Origin: Flaccisagitta enflata | Lineage: Eukaryota; Chaetognatha; Sagittoidea; Aphragmophora | Assembly: GCA_965153355.1 (NCBI GenBank) | Contig: OZ231127.1 | Location: forward strand, 58,838,001-58,902,000 | DNA length: 64,000 bases | Reading direction: 5' to 3' | Part shown: positions 1-23,544 of the stretch, piece after piece | Layout of the letters: the number at the start of each line of letters is the position of its first letter | Position numbering within the stretch: the first letter of the stretch is position 1 | Translations under genes and position numbers: made by a program | Notes under the pieces: model-generated | Databases searched by the model: none | Seen by the model: the letters and a program-made list of their open reading frames with translations, nothing else | What the model was told of the DNA's origin: nothing

Positions 1-65
1 ACCATAGTGCGATGGACCGACGGATGGACCAAGCCTCTTGTGGAGTTGCGTGCCGCGACAAAAAA
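1..65 (-). mobile_element. GTCY-core element, end fragment at window edge
   Basis: ACCGACGGATGGACC followed by GTGGAGTTGCGTGCC and an A-run: the microsatellite core and hairpin end of the family seen whole at 8930 and 9474. Confidence 0.5.
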
Positions 66-790
66 TTCTTCCCGCAGTTTTAACTATAGTTTTTGTTGTT
101 ATGCACCGATAAGATTTGATTTTGTAAATAGGCTAGGCTCAAGGAATCAATAACCGGCCTCCTCCCGTGCCACCTGTCGCAAATTCAGAGAAAACGACTC
201 TTGAAGCGTTACTGATTGGTCACTTTACCCGAGGCTTATCCGATGACGCTTTTTATTGGTCAAAATTCAATCACCTAAGTCGGATTATCTCCTTAATGGC
301 ACAAAATGTTCGTGCCATTTTCTCAACCCACGTTAAGAATTTTTTGTTACAAACATTTGATAGCAAAAGCACTGCTAGTTTTAAGGGGTAAAAGCAAAAA
401 CAAAAATATATATGAATAAATGATATGGTAGCATCTTGAGGCATCGATGTTGCTTAGAATTTTGCGTTATTGTCGGCCAAAACTTTAATCTTTTCATGAA
501 CGCATACACAAATGAATTTATGGTTGTGCGTTGAATCTATTCAGTATCGGAACACCGTGCAATAAAAAGCGTGCATCGACGATTCCACGTTAACGCGATT
601 GCATATTTGCCGCGTTTGCGTCTTTACCGCGTTTACGTAGTCCACTTCAACTTCTTCTTATCGCGCCGAAGAGTTTTTTTTCGGGTGCTCGTTAAGTCTG
701 TCCCTGCTTCCTGCGCCTGCACAAAGTCACTGAAGAAGTCACCGTTCAACTTCAACTATCATTTTATTTGTTAAATATCAATGGTAAATA
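66..790. other. No gene recognised
   Basis: Ordinary mixed-composition DNA; no splice-bounded coding segment or repeat I could support. Confidence 0.5.
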
Positions 791-800
791 CATAAGTATT

Positions 801-852
<52 letters not shown>
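801..852 (+). repeat. GA microsatellite
   Basis: Uninterrupted (GA)n of about 50 bp. Confidence 0.93.
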
Positions 853-855
<3 letters not shown>

Positions 856-954
856 AAAAAAATGGGAGATAAAAAGGAGAAAGACAGAGACAGACAAAGA
901 GAGAAAGAAAAAGTGCAAGAGAAGAGATACAGAACTCAACTCGATCACAACGGA

Positions 955-1044
955 CGGATCAATGAACGGTCGGACAGACAGTCGGATGGACGGTTGGACA
1001 GAGACTCTTAGTCTTTTAGGGTTGCGTATCCGCAACTACATAAA
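955..1044 (-). mobile_element. GTCY-core element, end fragment
   Basis: Degenerate CGGACAGACAGTCGG core followed by GGTTGCGTATCCGCAACT, the hairpin end. The CCGGCCTTGTT end is missing. Confidence 0.45.
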
Positions 1045-1710
1045 AATAGTTTGACGAACCGCCACATTCGAGAGTAATGTTTTATATTCATGAAACATAA
1101 AAACAACAAAGGTACAAAACCTCGCAGATTACCAGGTTAAGAATATTGCAACAAGGGCAAAAAATCGCCTGATACAGATCGTCGGTTTATGTTCGCTTTA
1201 AAATAATAACGGTGAAACAAAACCAATAAATAAGCAGTGTCAATGCGCAACAAGTGGAGGCAGATCAATCCATGCTGGCTCTTTAGGGGCAGCCAAGATA
1301 TTGAAGGATGTGAGCAACCAGCCCTAGAACCATTTTGATTAGCAAGTTAGTGGCGATTCAAGCATCACGACAACATCTGTAGGCTAACGCTTTAAGGCGG
1401 GCGCGGTTTTGGGCTGTTACCTGGCCGCGGCGCGGGCTGATCTTTCAACAGAAAAGGTAAAAACTTTAAACGCACTTGATAGATCAGCCGAAAGAGGTGC
1501 ATACTTCTTCTCTTTGAACGAGTGACTACGATCGATGTTTTTGTCCCAAAGGCAAGTATGTTCAAAGATGATCGCCATACGCGTAGACCCATTGAAAATG
1601 AAAAGATCAGGTCTCAAAGACGTGACCAAAATATGGGGGGGGGGGGGAAATTGTACCTCCGTGCGGTGCCGTACTACCAGGCATATCAGAATAGAGAAAA
1701 AAGCATATGT

Positions 1711-1968
1711 CAATTCCGTTTTATCGTCCTTTATTGAAATCATCCGCCCACGCCTTGTGATGGTGCGTCTGCATTAATTTGCTTATTCGGATATTTTATC
1801 TGGATATCAATATCCGAATATTCTACATAGGGAATTTACAAAATTTACTACATGAAATAGCCGGATATTGATATCCAAATAAAATATCTGTATATGCAAA
1901 TTAACGCAGACGCACCAAACACGAGGCGTGGGCGGATGATATCAATAAAGGACGATAAAACGGAATTG
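1711..1968. mobile_element. 258-bp foldback element
   Basis: Near-perfect palindrome: CAATTCCGTTTTATCGTCC at the left end and its complement at the right, with arms of about 115 bp and a short AT-rich loop near 1840. No coding capacity. Confidence 0.75.
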
Positions 1969-2079
1969 TGACGCCATGTATATCGGCCCTGATCAAGTGA
2001 CGTGCTACAATTGGACAGGATATTTGAAAAAAATTCTTTGGGATTTGTTGCACCCAAAGGCTTCTGCCGCGCCGCAGTC

Positions 2080-2700
2080 ACAGTCGCCCAGAGCTTGACG
2101 CCAGTTGACCTGAAATGATCGTCACCAACTTCAGTGGTTTCGTGACCCTGATGGTGCATCAATTATATTTCTAGAAAAAATGAAATCTGTTTTGGGGCGT
2201 TTTTTAAGATATCTAAAAAAATAGCATTATTTTACTATATTTTTTACTATAACTCTTTGTGATAATCTTTTTTGATAATTTTGACTGCAGATTTGATCTC
2301 AGATGATAGCTTCCGGTTCGTTTGATATGTCACACTATATACTTTTGCAAAAGAAATAAAAGCTTATTTTTTGGTCACATTACTATATAAAACAATGTTA
2401 AATAGCAAAATTTAACTTTTTATTTCTTTTGCAAAAGTATATAGTGTGACATATCAAATGAATCGGAAACTATCATCTGAGATCAAATCTGCAGTCAGAA
2501 TTATCTAAAAAATTCATCACAAAGAGTTATGGTAAAAAACATAGTGAAATAGTACTATTTTTTTAGATATCTTAAAAAGCGCCCCAAAACAGATTTCATT
2601 TTTTCTAGAAATGTAATCTATGCACCATCAGGCTCAGGTAACCACTGAAGTTGGTGGAGATCATTTCAGGTCAACTGGCGTCAAGCTCTGGGCGACTGTG
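2080..2700. mobile_element. 620-bp foldback element with about 300-bp arms
   Basis: The left arm starts CACAGTCGCCCAGAGC and the right arm ends with its complement. The arms stay recognisable to the AT-rich centre near 2395 with only small differences. A typical foldback/MITE shape without ORFs. Confidence 0.8.
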
Positions 2701-2709
2701 CAGTGGACA

Positions 2710-3120
2710 TCAACAACACATTGTTTACCGTCATAAAAAAATTGTTTGTGCAGAGGACATTTTCAAACAAAGATCCTCATTCGTGGAAATTGCCCAGCTG
2801 AAAAAAAAAAACATTTGTAAAAAATCAAACATAAATTCGATTTTATCCCAGAAAACATACAAGACAAAATTCAATACTAATACAAAGACTCAAATCGAAG
2901 GCAATTCATTCAACATCGACATTGAGCTCAATTGTTTTCCGTATTTTTATCTATGCGTCCTCGCGCATATATCTTACGTTAGAGGTCATGTCTGTCATGT
3001 CATGTCTTACGTTAGAGGTCATGTCTGTCATGTCTGTCATTTCTGTCATGTCGGTCACGCTAACTTGAATGAGCGCCCTGGCGTTTCATTCATCTTACCG
3101 CTTTACCTGCCCATATTCGT
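2710..3120. other. No gene recognised; short TGTCATG repeats
   Basis: GGTCATGTCTGTCATGTC repeats at 2983-3055. The open frame through them has no protein features. Confidence 0.45.
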
Positions 3121-3127
3121 TAATTCA

Positions 3128-3128
3128 T

Positions 3129-3200
<72 letters not shown>

Positions 3201-3204
3201 TATT

Positions 3205-3276
<72 letters not shown>

Positions 3277-3440
3277 TTTTTCTTTTTCTCCTTTTTTTAT
3301 TATGCTTTCATTCTTTCATTCATTCATTCTTTCATTTATTCATTCATTCTTATATGCAATCATTTATTCATTCATTCATTCATTCTTATATTCATTCTTA
3401 TATTCATTCATTCATTCATTCATTCATTCATTCATTCATA
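3128..3440 (+). repeat. TTTC array followed by TTCA array
   Basis: (TTTC)n 3128-3285, then (TTCA)n to 3437. Confidence 0.92.
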
Positions 3441-4038
3441 TAGGCGAGGCGCTAACATGACCTTGTTTTTTTACAACAAGGGCCGACTACAACTCGTTAG
3501 GCAATCATTCATGCCGTTTATGTCTGGCGTAATTCTCTCCATTCTTGATTTAAGAGCATTTAAAAGCTGTTCATTATCATAGTTTTCTCGCTTGGCCTTC
3601 TCTGGCAGACTGCTTGAAATCGTGCATCCTGTTTTTATTGCATCTGCCGACTACTTTTCTCTTTCACCGTGGGTACATTTAAAACAAGCCCAACTCAGGA
3701 CACAAGTCGCCGACGGTTGGACAATGGACATGGGTAGTACTCCAGAACTACAAAACTACAGTACCACAGTATTTCACACTTACGTACCTTTCGACTACCT
3801 CAAACGCTATAAAAATACAAAAAAAGACCATATTTCTGCAAGGATAGGGAGGATGGATGGGCGGACGAAATGACGGATAGACCCAGCAACGTGTAGAGTC
3901 ACGTGCACGCAGTTACAGGGCCAACACCTAAAAATTGATTGTGTGTGTCAGCGTGTGTCCGTCCATCTGTGTGCCTCCCCGTCTCTCTTTTTCATCCTCT
4001 TTTCTTTTCTTCTCCCAATCCCTCTCCCAGCAGAAGCA

Positions 4039-15451
<11,413 letters not shown>

Positions 15452-15528
15452 TTTGGAGACTGAAAATGAAGACTTCAGTAATTTGAATACATTGGAGAGC
15501 CGCTTAAGAATTGGAAATGATTTGAGAG

Positions 15529-15534
15529 AATAAA
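15529..15534 (+). terminator. Probable polyadenylation signal of the decarboxylase gene
   Basis: AATAAA 78 bp after the TGA stop, in the expected orientation and at a plausible 3' UTR distance. Confidence 0.55.
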
Positions 15535-15880
15535 AACAACGGTCATGGACTGATTTTATATTTGATGAAATGTCATTGTCAAGCTCGATAAAAGGAGCAT
15601 TGGCCTCAAACTTGACAAACAAACTTGGAAAATTGGAAACATGCATCATGATATACTGGTTGGGTACAAGGTATACAGACAACTAAGAACATAGCTTTTT
15701 AGTTACAGGGAGAATTGAAATTTGAAATTTGACATACAGCATCCTCATGCCAAATTCTCACACCTTGCTATGTTTCGATCTTACCTAACGTGAGTGACTC
15801 CTTCATGTCATTTCCTTTTAATACCATAATTGAAATAACGGACATCTAAATATGGAAAAAAATTTGTTAGTCCCTTGACA

Positions 15881-15905
15881 AAGGTTATTGCGGGGTTCAA
15901 CTGTA
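15881..15905. mobile_element. Solo end of a pogo/Tigger-like MITE
   Basis: GTTATTGCGGGGTTCAACTG followed by TA matches one end of the copies at 28475 and 38482. The other end was not found upstream, so this is a fragment. Confidence 0.45.
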
Positions 15906-16225
15906 TTCTTTCATTTCATAAGGATGGTCCAGACAAAAAGGGAAAGAGAGAGTTGAAATACAGCTTCCTCGTGTTACACTCTGTTGTTATGCTAACGCTA
16001 AGTTTCATTCCAATCCAGTGAGAATAATCCTTTCAACCAGACAGACGAACATGACTGACACTTTAGGCCGCATGCATGCGACTGAAAAAAGGAAAATGAC
16101 CCTTTCAATAACGCCAGAACGGACATATGAGTAAAATGGGAAAGTTGAAATTAAGTCATGTCATGTCACGTCGCATTCTTTCCCCCTGTTCTTTTAAACA
16201 GATATGTTTTTTACTTTATTTTTCA

Positions 16226-16340
16226 GTGGAAGAAGAGTCGGCAAGTCGGCAGTCGGCAAATGGGCAGAGTCGTTAGGGTTGGCAAGTCGGCAAGTCGGCA
16301 GAGCCTCAGAGGTTACGGTACTAGACAGAGTCGGCAAAAA
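16226..16340 (+). repeat. GTCGGCAA-type tandem repeat
   Basis: Repeated AAGTCGGCAAGTCGGCAG with point changes. It shares the TCGGCA theme with the array at 17017. Confidence 0.55.
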
Positions 16341-17016
16341 ATAAAGTCACCTATATGGCTAATTTGTGATGGAACAACCGAAGAGAACTTATTAAAATCA
16401 GTGACCGTTAGAAAGAGCTTGAAAATCTCTTCAAAATGGCGCAAAGCAGAGCTATGTAGCTCAATTCGTTTAGATTTTAGAGCTAAAAGAGTGAAAATGT
16501 TCACCTCAACAAAAAAAAGAAAATATGCAAAAAATGAGGGGGAAAAATTGACCTGTTTATTTTTACTTTTTCTTGGCTTTTCATGATAAAATCATATGAA
16601 AATCGGTGACCATTTGAAAGAGCTTCAAAAAATCTGTCTTATGCCGCCAAGCAGATTTTTTTAGTTCAAACCGTTAAGATTGTATATCAAAATGAATATA
16701 CTTTGATCTGAAAGCGCTAAAAACAAAAATTGTTAAGAAAATCAAGGGACTTGTTATACAAAATTGTTAAAAAATCCTTCATCTATGTCTACCAAAATGA
16801 TTACAAATGATATTTGGTACCAAAAAAGCCTTAACTAATCATTTCTACACAAAAATTGAGTTTTGTGCAGGAAATAGCAGTAATGAATAGCAATACTGTT
16901 TTACTGGGACTTTCATTTTTTCCAAGATAGTATGAGCTTGTAGGTATCCCGGATACCCGCTAAATTGGAACGGCCAAACGTGCGATACAGAATATACAGT
17001 ATGTTTTGTTCGGTAT

Positions 17017-17475
17017 CGGCAGAATCGGCAGAGGCTGGAGACAGAGATAAGAGAATAGATACGGTCGGCATCGGCATAATCGGCAGAGGCAGGAGACAGA
17101 GATAAGAGAATAGACACAGTCGGCATCGGCAGAATCGGCAGAGGCAGGAGACAGATGAAGGAATAGACAGAATCGGCAGAGGCAGGAGACAGAGAGAAGG
17201 AAAGAGAAAAAGTTGTCATCGGCAGAATCGGCAGAGGCAGGAGACAGAGATAAGGGAATAGACAGAGTCGGCATTTGCAAATCGGCAGAGGCAGGAGACA
17301 GAGAGAAGGAAAGAGAAAAAGTTGTCATCGGCAGGATCGGCACAGGCAGGTGACAGAGGTAAGGGAATAGACAGAGTCGGCAATGGCAGATTCGGTAGCG
17401 GGAGGACACAGAGATTGTACTGGACAGAGTCGGCATAGGCAGGATCAGCAGAGGCAGGAGACAGAGTCAAGGGCA
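17017..17475 (+). repeat. Minisatellite of about 60 bp units built on TCGGCAGA
   Basis: About seven units of ATCGGCAGAGGCAGGAGACA plus GAGATAAGAGAATAGACAG-like text. It stays open on the minus strand but translates to low-complexity PLSLSPASAD repeats, so I do not call it a gene. Confidence 0.75.
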
Positions 17476-17705
17476 GGGGCATTCCAATTCCTCATTAGAT
17501 ACGTAAGAGAATAAAGTTAATTTACTACCATGACTGAGAAGGGAAAGATAAATGGAAGAGATAGTCGACCAGAGTACCAACAGTTATGGAATGGTAATAT
17601 TAAAGGTCAGGGGCAAAGGATAGGCTCATTCCGGCTAATGCCCCTGCCCCCCAGGTTGGCATTAAGTCCCCCAAGGAGGCGTTGACCATCGCAGCACCAT
17701 CGAAA

Positions 17706-17822
17706 TGAAAGAATGAATGATTTAATGAATGAATTATTGAATGAATGAATGAATGAATGAATGAATGAATGAATGAATGAATGAATAAATGAATGAATGA
17801 ATGAATGAATGAATAAATGAAG
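17706..17822 (+). repeat. GAAT microsatellite
   Basis: (GAAT)n with ATAA variants. This is the same unit as the LINE tail, so it may be the tail of a lost retroelement. Confidence 0.88.
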
Positions 17823-18289
17823 GACCAGCTGGGCTATAGCAAGGAATGAGGAAGCCCCTGAAAGGCAATCCAGCCCGAAAAGCTTGATGAAGAAACAAGC
17901 GATATGCCCGTTCCTGAGGCCCTGAACAAAAATTCTGGAGAAAAGGCGAAAAATGATTGTAGATAATTGCAATAACACGTATGAAAAGAATAAAATCAGG
18001 GTGTGATGTCACCAACCTGTTATCTATTGATTCAAAATGTTCTAACCGATCCCAATTGAAGTTCTTTTATTTGATTTGATTTTGTATTGCTGTAAGATAC
18101 TTTATATGAGATGAAATTGGTTAAGAATGAAAGATCTTGGGAAAAAAGATTCTCTTGAATCTTTCGGATTAAGTAGTCTAAAAAAAAAAAGTTTTTTTTT
18201 TTTCATGCGCGTTTGTAATGTTTCTTTCAACGACAACTGCGGGGCCGCTAGTTTATAAACACTATTCTATTTAGTGAATAATAAAGAGA

Positions 18290-18755
18290 TAGTCCGCCAG
18301 CGAATTTGGGGGTGTTCATCAACGGGGAATGAACGCATGTTGATGAACATTCCCATAGAGCTGTTCATTAACGACTAAAAAAGGCTCTTGGCAAACGATT
18401 TTGTTCATGGAGGGCCCAAAAAGACATGTTCATGAACGAGGGGTAAAAAAAGCCTTTGCTGAACAGGTAAAAAAAACCACTCCACCAACGATTTTGTTGG
18501 TTGAGTGGGTTTTTTACCTGTTCATGTAAAATGCTCATCTGGCTGTTAAAGAAGAGCAAGAAAAATTATATGATAAACAGTTTTGAGCATCTACTTTAAT
18601 CTGAAAAAGAGTTCATTAAGGAAACTTTTTTGACTCTGAATGAACGGTTAGGTTAAAAGATATTTTGTTAAAGATAAAGTGAACTTGGGACTATGTTCAT
18701 TGATACCGCTTTTTGGCAGTTCATGAACAGGTAAGATTCGGGATTCGCCGGGCCA
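18290..18755 (+). mobile_element. Inverted-end DNA element rich in GTTCATGAAC, copy 1
   Basis: Starts AGTCCGCCAGCGAATTTGG and ends near GGGATTCGCCGGGCC, with many GTTCATGAAC-type palindromes and GATTTTGTTCATGGAGGGC inside. A second copy lies at 27735-28228 in the opposite orientation. Confidence 0.6.
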
Positions 18756-18959
18756 AGGAAATACCCTCATAAGATGACATATAACGTATCCTTCCTCAAT
18801 CTCTTTTTTGAGAAAAGTGTCCCAAGGTGGTCAGGGACATCGGGTAGTACTCTGGTAACAACCTACTTTCTTCAATGTCGGCATATCATTAGGATCTAAG
18901 ACCCAAGAAAGGGCTGATTTGGCCAATTTCTATATGTCCTATCTAGGTCACACTGACTA

Positions 18960-19445
18960 TCATCACTGTAAAATTTGAGAAAAAGCATAACATGATATGA
19001 AGAAATGGCACATTTTCATTGGTCCTGGTTATGGTTTTGAGGACTTAAAATCTTTTGTTGACAGGTCCTTGTTCATCATAGAAAAATTACATTTTTTAAA
19101 TTTTTTTAAAAGTACTATTTTTGATGATTTTTGGGAAAAATTCCAATTATTGATTAAAAAAACCTCATCTCTCCTTGATTTTTTCAACTTTTTCTTTTTT
19201 GCCCGTTTAGTGAAGACATATGAGAGTGTTCATGCCAAATTTCAATGTGCTATAAGAAATGTGTTCACACCCTGTCACGCTTATGTCACACTGTGATTCC
19301 TAATATTGAGACCCGACATAAGAAACTAGGGAAGTTTGCACTGGGTATGGTCTGAAAGAGCATCATATTCTGCGTCTAACCCTTAAATTTCAAGTCCCTC
19401 AGTCTAGGCATTTTCGATTTATGAGTATTTTTGTGATTTGATGTC
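18960..19445 (+). repeat. Dispersed repeat, uninterrupted copy
   Basis: Contains GAAGACATATGAGAGT, a GTTCACACCC motif and TATGAGTATTTTTGTG. The copy at 23545-24321 has the same order, split by GTCY-core elements. Confidence 0.5.
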
Positions 19446-19889
19446 TTTAGGTGTGAACACATTTCTTATAGCTGCCTCAAGTTTTTTGATAGTCACGCTT
19501 TGTTGGAGGCTTTAGGTGGTCAAAAAAGAACAGGAGGTAAAAACATCCAATGGGATGGGCATCAGGAATACTTTAATTATCAATTCATACTAAATTCTCA
19601 AAACTCTCCTGATAGAATTTTGATTTAATGCTCTAAAATGCTGCAAAAATGCTGTAAGAATAGCATTTTTTACTTTTTTATCAATATTTCTTTTTGATGT
19701 ACTGCAGCATTGATTCATCCGTACTCATAATTAGTGTAGCTGGTCTAGGGACACTATTTAGAAAATATTGATCTTAAGATATCGAAAATGAGTATCAGTA
19801 TATGCTGTAAAATGCTGCTGTGACAGTAAAATTATAGAGTATTTTTGTTTTTTTTTGCAGATTCCACTTCTAATCGCTCTAAGATTTTT

Positions 19890-20100
19890 GACAAGGCCAG
19901 TTTACAATGACCTACCATCGCGTGTGGGTGGCGGGTGGGTAGGGGCTGTATTTGAGGTCACTTGATCACTTGGGCAGGAGCAGTGAGGCCAAGAACCGCA
20001 AAAACCCAAAAAAAGTAATGTGTGACGGACGGAAGGACCGACCAATGAACCAACAGACCAACAAAGCCGGGTGTAGAGTCGCTTAGCACGCGACTAAAAA
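19890..20100 (-). mobile_element. GTCY-core element, full diverged copy
   Basis: ACAAGGCCAGTTTACA at one end, GGGCAGGAGCAGTGAGG, GACGGACGGAAGGACCG core, and a GAGTCGCTTAGCACGCGACT hairpin end. Confidence 0.7.
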
Positions 20101-21490
20101 CAAAGTAAGTAGGCCTCAGGCGTATTCATGTAACAATTCAGGCTGGGCAGGGTTTATATTATTCAGAAATCAGTACATCAGCCAATTTCGCGTCATCCAA
20201 TGTTTCACATTGCCGGTACAATGTGGAATCCAGCAGTAGCCCACTATAAAAACACGCTTTTTCATGGTGAGGCTCTCTATCCAAGGAATCTGGCTCAAAA
20301 TCATGTATATAGATAGTCCATCACAAAAATTTGACCTTGGGGCTTCTCTAAAGTGTGCCCGCCACACCCCTCCTAATGCATAAGTGGTGGTGTTGTTTTT
20401 TCACATTGTCATATTTTACTCATCTTTGTAAGCTTATATCTCCTTAACGAATAAAGCTACTGACCTCAATTTGGGCTCATTTTAAAGAACTTTACTTACT
20501 CTTTAAAATGAGCCCAAGTTGAGATCATTAGCTTTATTCGTTTAGAAGCAGTTGTCTTCCAAAGTTGATGTCTTTTTGGAGAAAATATTGATTTTTGTCA
20601 CAGCTTTGCAAGCTTTTATCTCCTAATAAATAAATAAAGCTCAGACCTCAACTTGAGCTCATTTTGAAGAGCTGCCTCTTTAAAATGAGTTGAGGTCTGT
20701 AACTTTCTTTGTTGAGAAGCAGTTGTCTAACAAAGCTGATGTCTTCATGAAGAAAATAGTAGTTCTTGTCATTCATTAAACTGAAATTCTATAATTTGCC
20801 TTTTTTCCTACCCCATTATAGTCAGGTGATGCACTGGCTCATTGGTAATTTCCGTCTACTGAAACGGTAGATTAGTAGATAGATAATGGGGGTTTGAGAC
20901 CCAAAGAGGGCCCCTGAAGAGCCTACATGGCCTCAAAAATGGTAAAAATGCCCCCAATACTGAAAAAATTGTTTTTTTTTCTGCTTTGAGGTATCCCAGT
21001 GGCACACTGACATCTCAGTTATTTCCATCTAGTGTGGCAGGAGATGTACAGATAGATAATAGAGGGTTTGGACCCCTAGGGGCCCTTTGAAGAGCCCTTT
21101 AGGACTCAAAAATGGCAAAAATGGCTTAAAGATTGAAAAATACTTACTTTTTTGCTTTCCTAGAAGTAGGTCCACTCGTCAGTAATTCCCGTATAGCGTG
21201 GTGGGATATGAATATGTGAATTACTGAAGATTTGGATTCCTAGGGGCCCCCTTGAAGACCCTGAGTGACCCAAAAAAGCCCAAAATGCACTGGAAGAGTA
21301 TTATCTTATGTTTTTTTTTCTGTTCTGCTGCACTCAATTGTGACACTGCCTTGTAAGTCATTGCAATGTAGTCATGAAAGAGATGTGTAAAGAGTCAATG
21401 GGTCTTGAGTCCCCCAGAGGCCACTTAAGAGCTCCCAAGGACATAAGAATAGAGCAAAAATGCTAAAAAATTGAGCAGCGTTCAATTTTT

Positions 21491-21860
21491 GAGCAGCGGC
21501 GCCAAAGGGGACAAAGTCCTGTAGAACACTTTTGTTCGTCTGTTTGTTGGTTCATTTGTTCCTTCGTCCATTCATCCCCCCAGCCTCCTTATCAGGCCCT
21601 TCATGCCTCAAATCTGGCCTTTGAGACCTCAAATCTGGCCTCTTAGACCTCAAATCTGGCCTCTTAGACCTCAAATCTGGTGTCTCAGGTCTCATATCTA
21701 GTCTCCCAGGCTTCAAATCCAGCCTCTCAGGCCCCAAATCCTACCTTTCAGGCCTAAAACCTGGCCATTCAGACCTCAAATTAGGCTTCCCAGGCCTCAA
21801 ATTCAAACCCTCAGGCCTAAAAACTGGCTTCTTAGGCCTCAAATTAGCTATCAAAGCAGC
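21491..21860. mobile_element. Minisatellite-core element, family A, right end lost
   Basis: AGCGGCGCCAAAGGGGAC and GTCCTGTAGAACAC, then about 12 units like GCCTCTTAGACCTCAAATCT. Confidence 0.62.
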
Positions 21861-22384
21861 GTCATGGTAAAATGGATCAGAAAACAAAAAAGAACATAAG
21901 ATGATAAAAAGTAAGTATTTTTTCAATCTTGGAATAATTTTGGCTATTTTTGAGCCCTAAAGGGCCGTTAAAAGGTCCCCCAGGAGTTCCAACCCTCTGT
22001 TAATCATCTGTTCATCTCCTGCCACACTAGATGGAAATTACTGATGAGTCAGTGTACCACTAAGATACCCCAAGGCATAAAAAAAACAACATTTTTTTCA
22101 GTATTGGGGTCATTTTTACCATCATTGAGGCTATGTGGCTGTGGGCTCTTTGAAGGGCCCTCTGCGGGTTCCAAACCCACATTATCCATCGGTTCTTCTA
22201 CCCCCACAGTAAATGGCAGTTACCAATGAGCCAGTGTATCACCTGACTATAATAGGGAACAATAAAACAAAATATGAGATTTAAGTTTAATGACAAAATC
22301 ACTTTTGCTTCATGAAGACATCAGCTTTGTCAAACGACTGCTTCTTAACAAATGAAGTTACAAACCTGAACTTGGGCTCATTCT

Positions 22385-22599
22385 AACAAGGCCGGTTACA
22401 CGGCTACCCTAGTCACGCGCAGGTGGGCAGGAACAGTGCTGGAGAATGTCACTAGGGCATCTGGGCAGGAGCCGTGTGCTCAAAAACGCCAAAAAATAAA
22501 AAAGGGAACCAACACACCAACTGACTGACCAACTGACCAACCGACCAACCAACAGACTGACATTGCGGGGTGTAGAGTCGCGTAGCATGCGACTAAAAA
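22385..22599 (-). mobile_element. GTCY-core element nested in the 2.8-kb foldback
   Basis: AACAAGGCCGGTTACACGG, GGGCATCTGGGCAGGAGCC, a CCAACTGACTGACCAACTG core and GTCGCGTAGCATGCGACTAA. It splits the right foldback arm, so it came later than the foldback. Confidence 0.75.
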
Positions 22600-23034
22600 G
22601 TAATAAAAGCTTAAGTTAAGGTCAGTAGCTTTATTTGTTTGGGAGATACAAGCTTGCAAAGTTGTGACAAAAATCAATATTTTCTCCACAAAGGCATCAA
22701 TGTTAGAAAAAAACTGCTTCTAAATGATGATCTCAACTTGAGCTCATTTTAAAGAGTCAGCAAAGCTCTTTAAAATGAGCCCAAATTGAGGACACTAGCT
22801 TCATTCGTTTATTAGGAGATATAGGTTTAAAAAGATGAGTCATATGTGATGATGTCAAAAAAACAACACCACCACTTAAGCATTAGGAGGGGTGTGGCGG
22901 GCACACTTTAGAGAAGCCCCAAGGTCAAATTTTTGTGATGGACTATCTATATGCATGATTTTGAGCAGATTCCTTGGATAGGAAGCCTCAGCATGAAAAA
23001 GCGTGTTTTTATAGTGGGCTATCCAGCAGGCCGT

Positions 23035-23280
23035 GTAAGGATGTGTTCCTTCTTTCTAGTGATGTGTGTTGATGTTTTCAGCTGAACACATATCTATTAA
23101 TTTCAGTGTCCCACGAGGAAGTGAGTGGAGTGAGCGAGCTCTTGAATAGAGTGAGCGAGCTTGTGAATGGAGCAAGCGAGCGTAGCATGTGTAGCGGTGT
23201 GAGCAATGCAAGCAAATGAGCGACCAAGTGACCTGTTAAAAACGCGATTGTCTGTGACTATAAACGCGCCTAAATCCCAT
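23035..23280 (+). repeat. Dispersed element with AGTGAGCGAGC core, copy 1
   Basis: CTGAACACATATCTATTAAT flank, GTGAGTGGAGTGAGCGAGC core, then CTGTTAAAAACGCGATTGTC. Its partner is at 30545-30835. Confidence 0.55.
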
Positions 23281-23544
23281 GGTACGTATGACAATATATT
23301 TGGAAGCCTCATTCATCACCTATCTCATTGAGCATCAGACATGACAAACGACTCTGGGCACACTTTTCAATCTCTAGGGCAGCATATCTTAGGTCATTGT
23401 GGCCCAAAAAAGGCATTGATTAGCTCATTTTGGTCTGTCGCTTAAAAGTCGCTCTATCTTTGATGAAAGTAAAGCGTAACAAGAACATTTTGGAAAAAAC
23501 GGATAGTTTCATTTGTCTAGATTCTGGTTGAAACGAGAAAAAAA

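Larger units (their letters stand above)
15460..16225. other. Decarboxylase 3' flank, no gene recognised
   Basis: Holds the polyadenylation signal and a MITE fragment only. Confidence 0.5.
20212..23030. mobile_element. 2.8-kb foldback with nested insertions
   Basis: Outer ends AGCAGTAGCCCACTAT (left) and its near-complement at about 23010. The arms include a shared GGGGTGTGGCGGGCACAC block in opposite orientation and are recognisable for about 1 kb each. The left arm carries four roughly 170-bp repeats of a module with GATAGATAATRGGGGTTT-like text from 20826. A minisatellite-core element (21491-21860) lies between the arms and a GTCY-core element (22385-22599) interrupts the right arm. Confidence 0.75.

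Noticed and set aside
16960-17482. PLSLSPASAD-repeat protein on the minus strand
   Set aside because: It is a translation of the 60-bp minisatellite with frames overlapping each other. No start context, no unique sequence.
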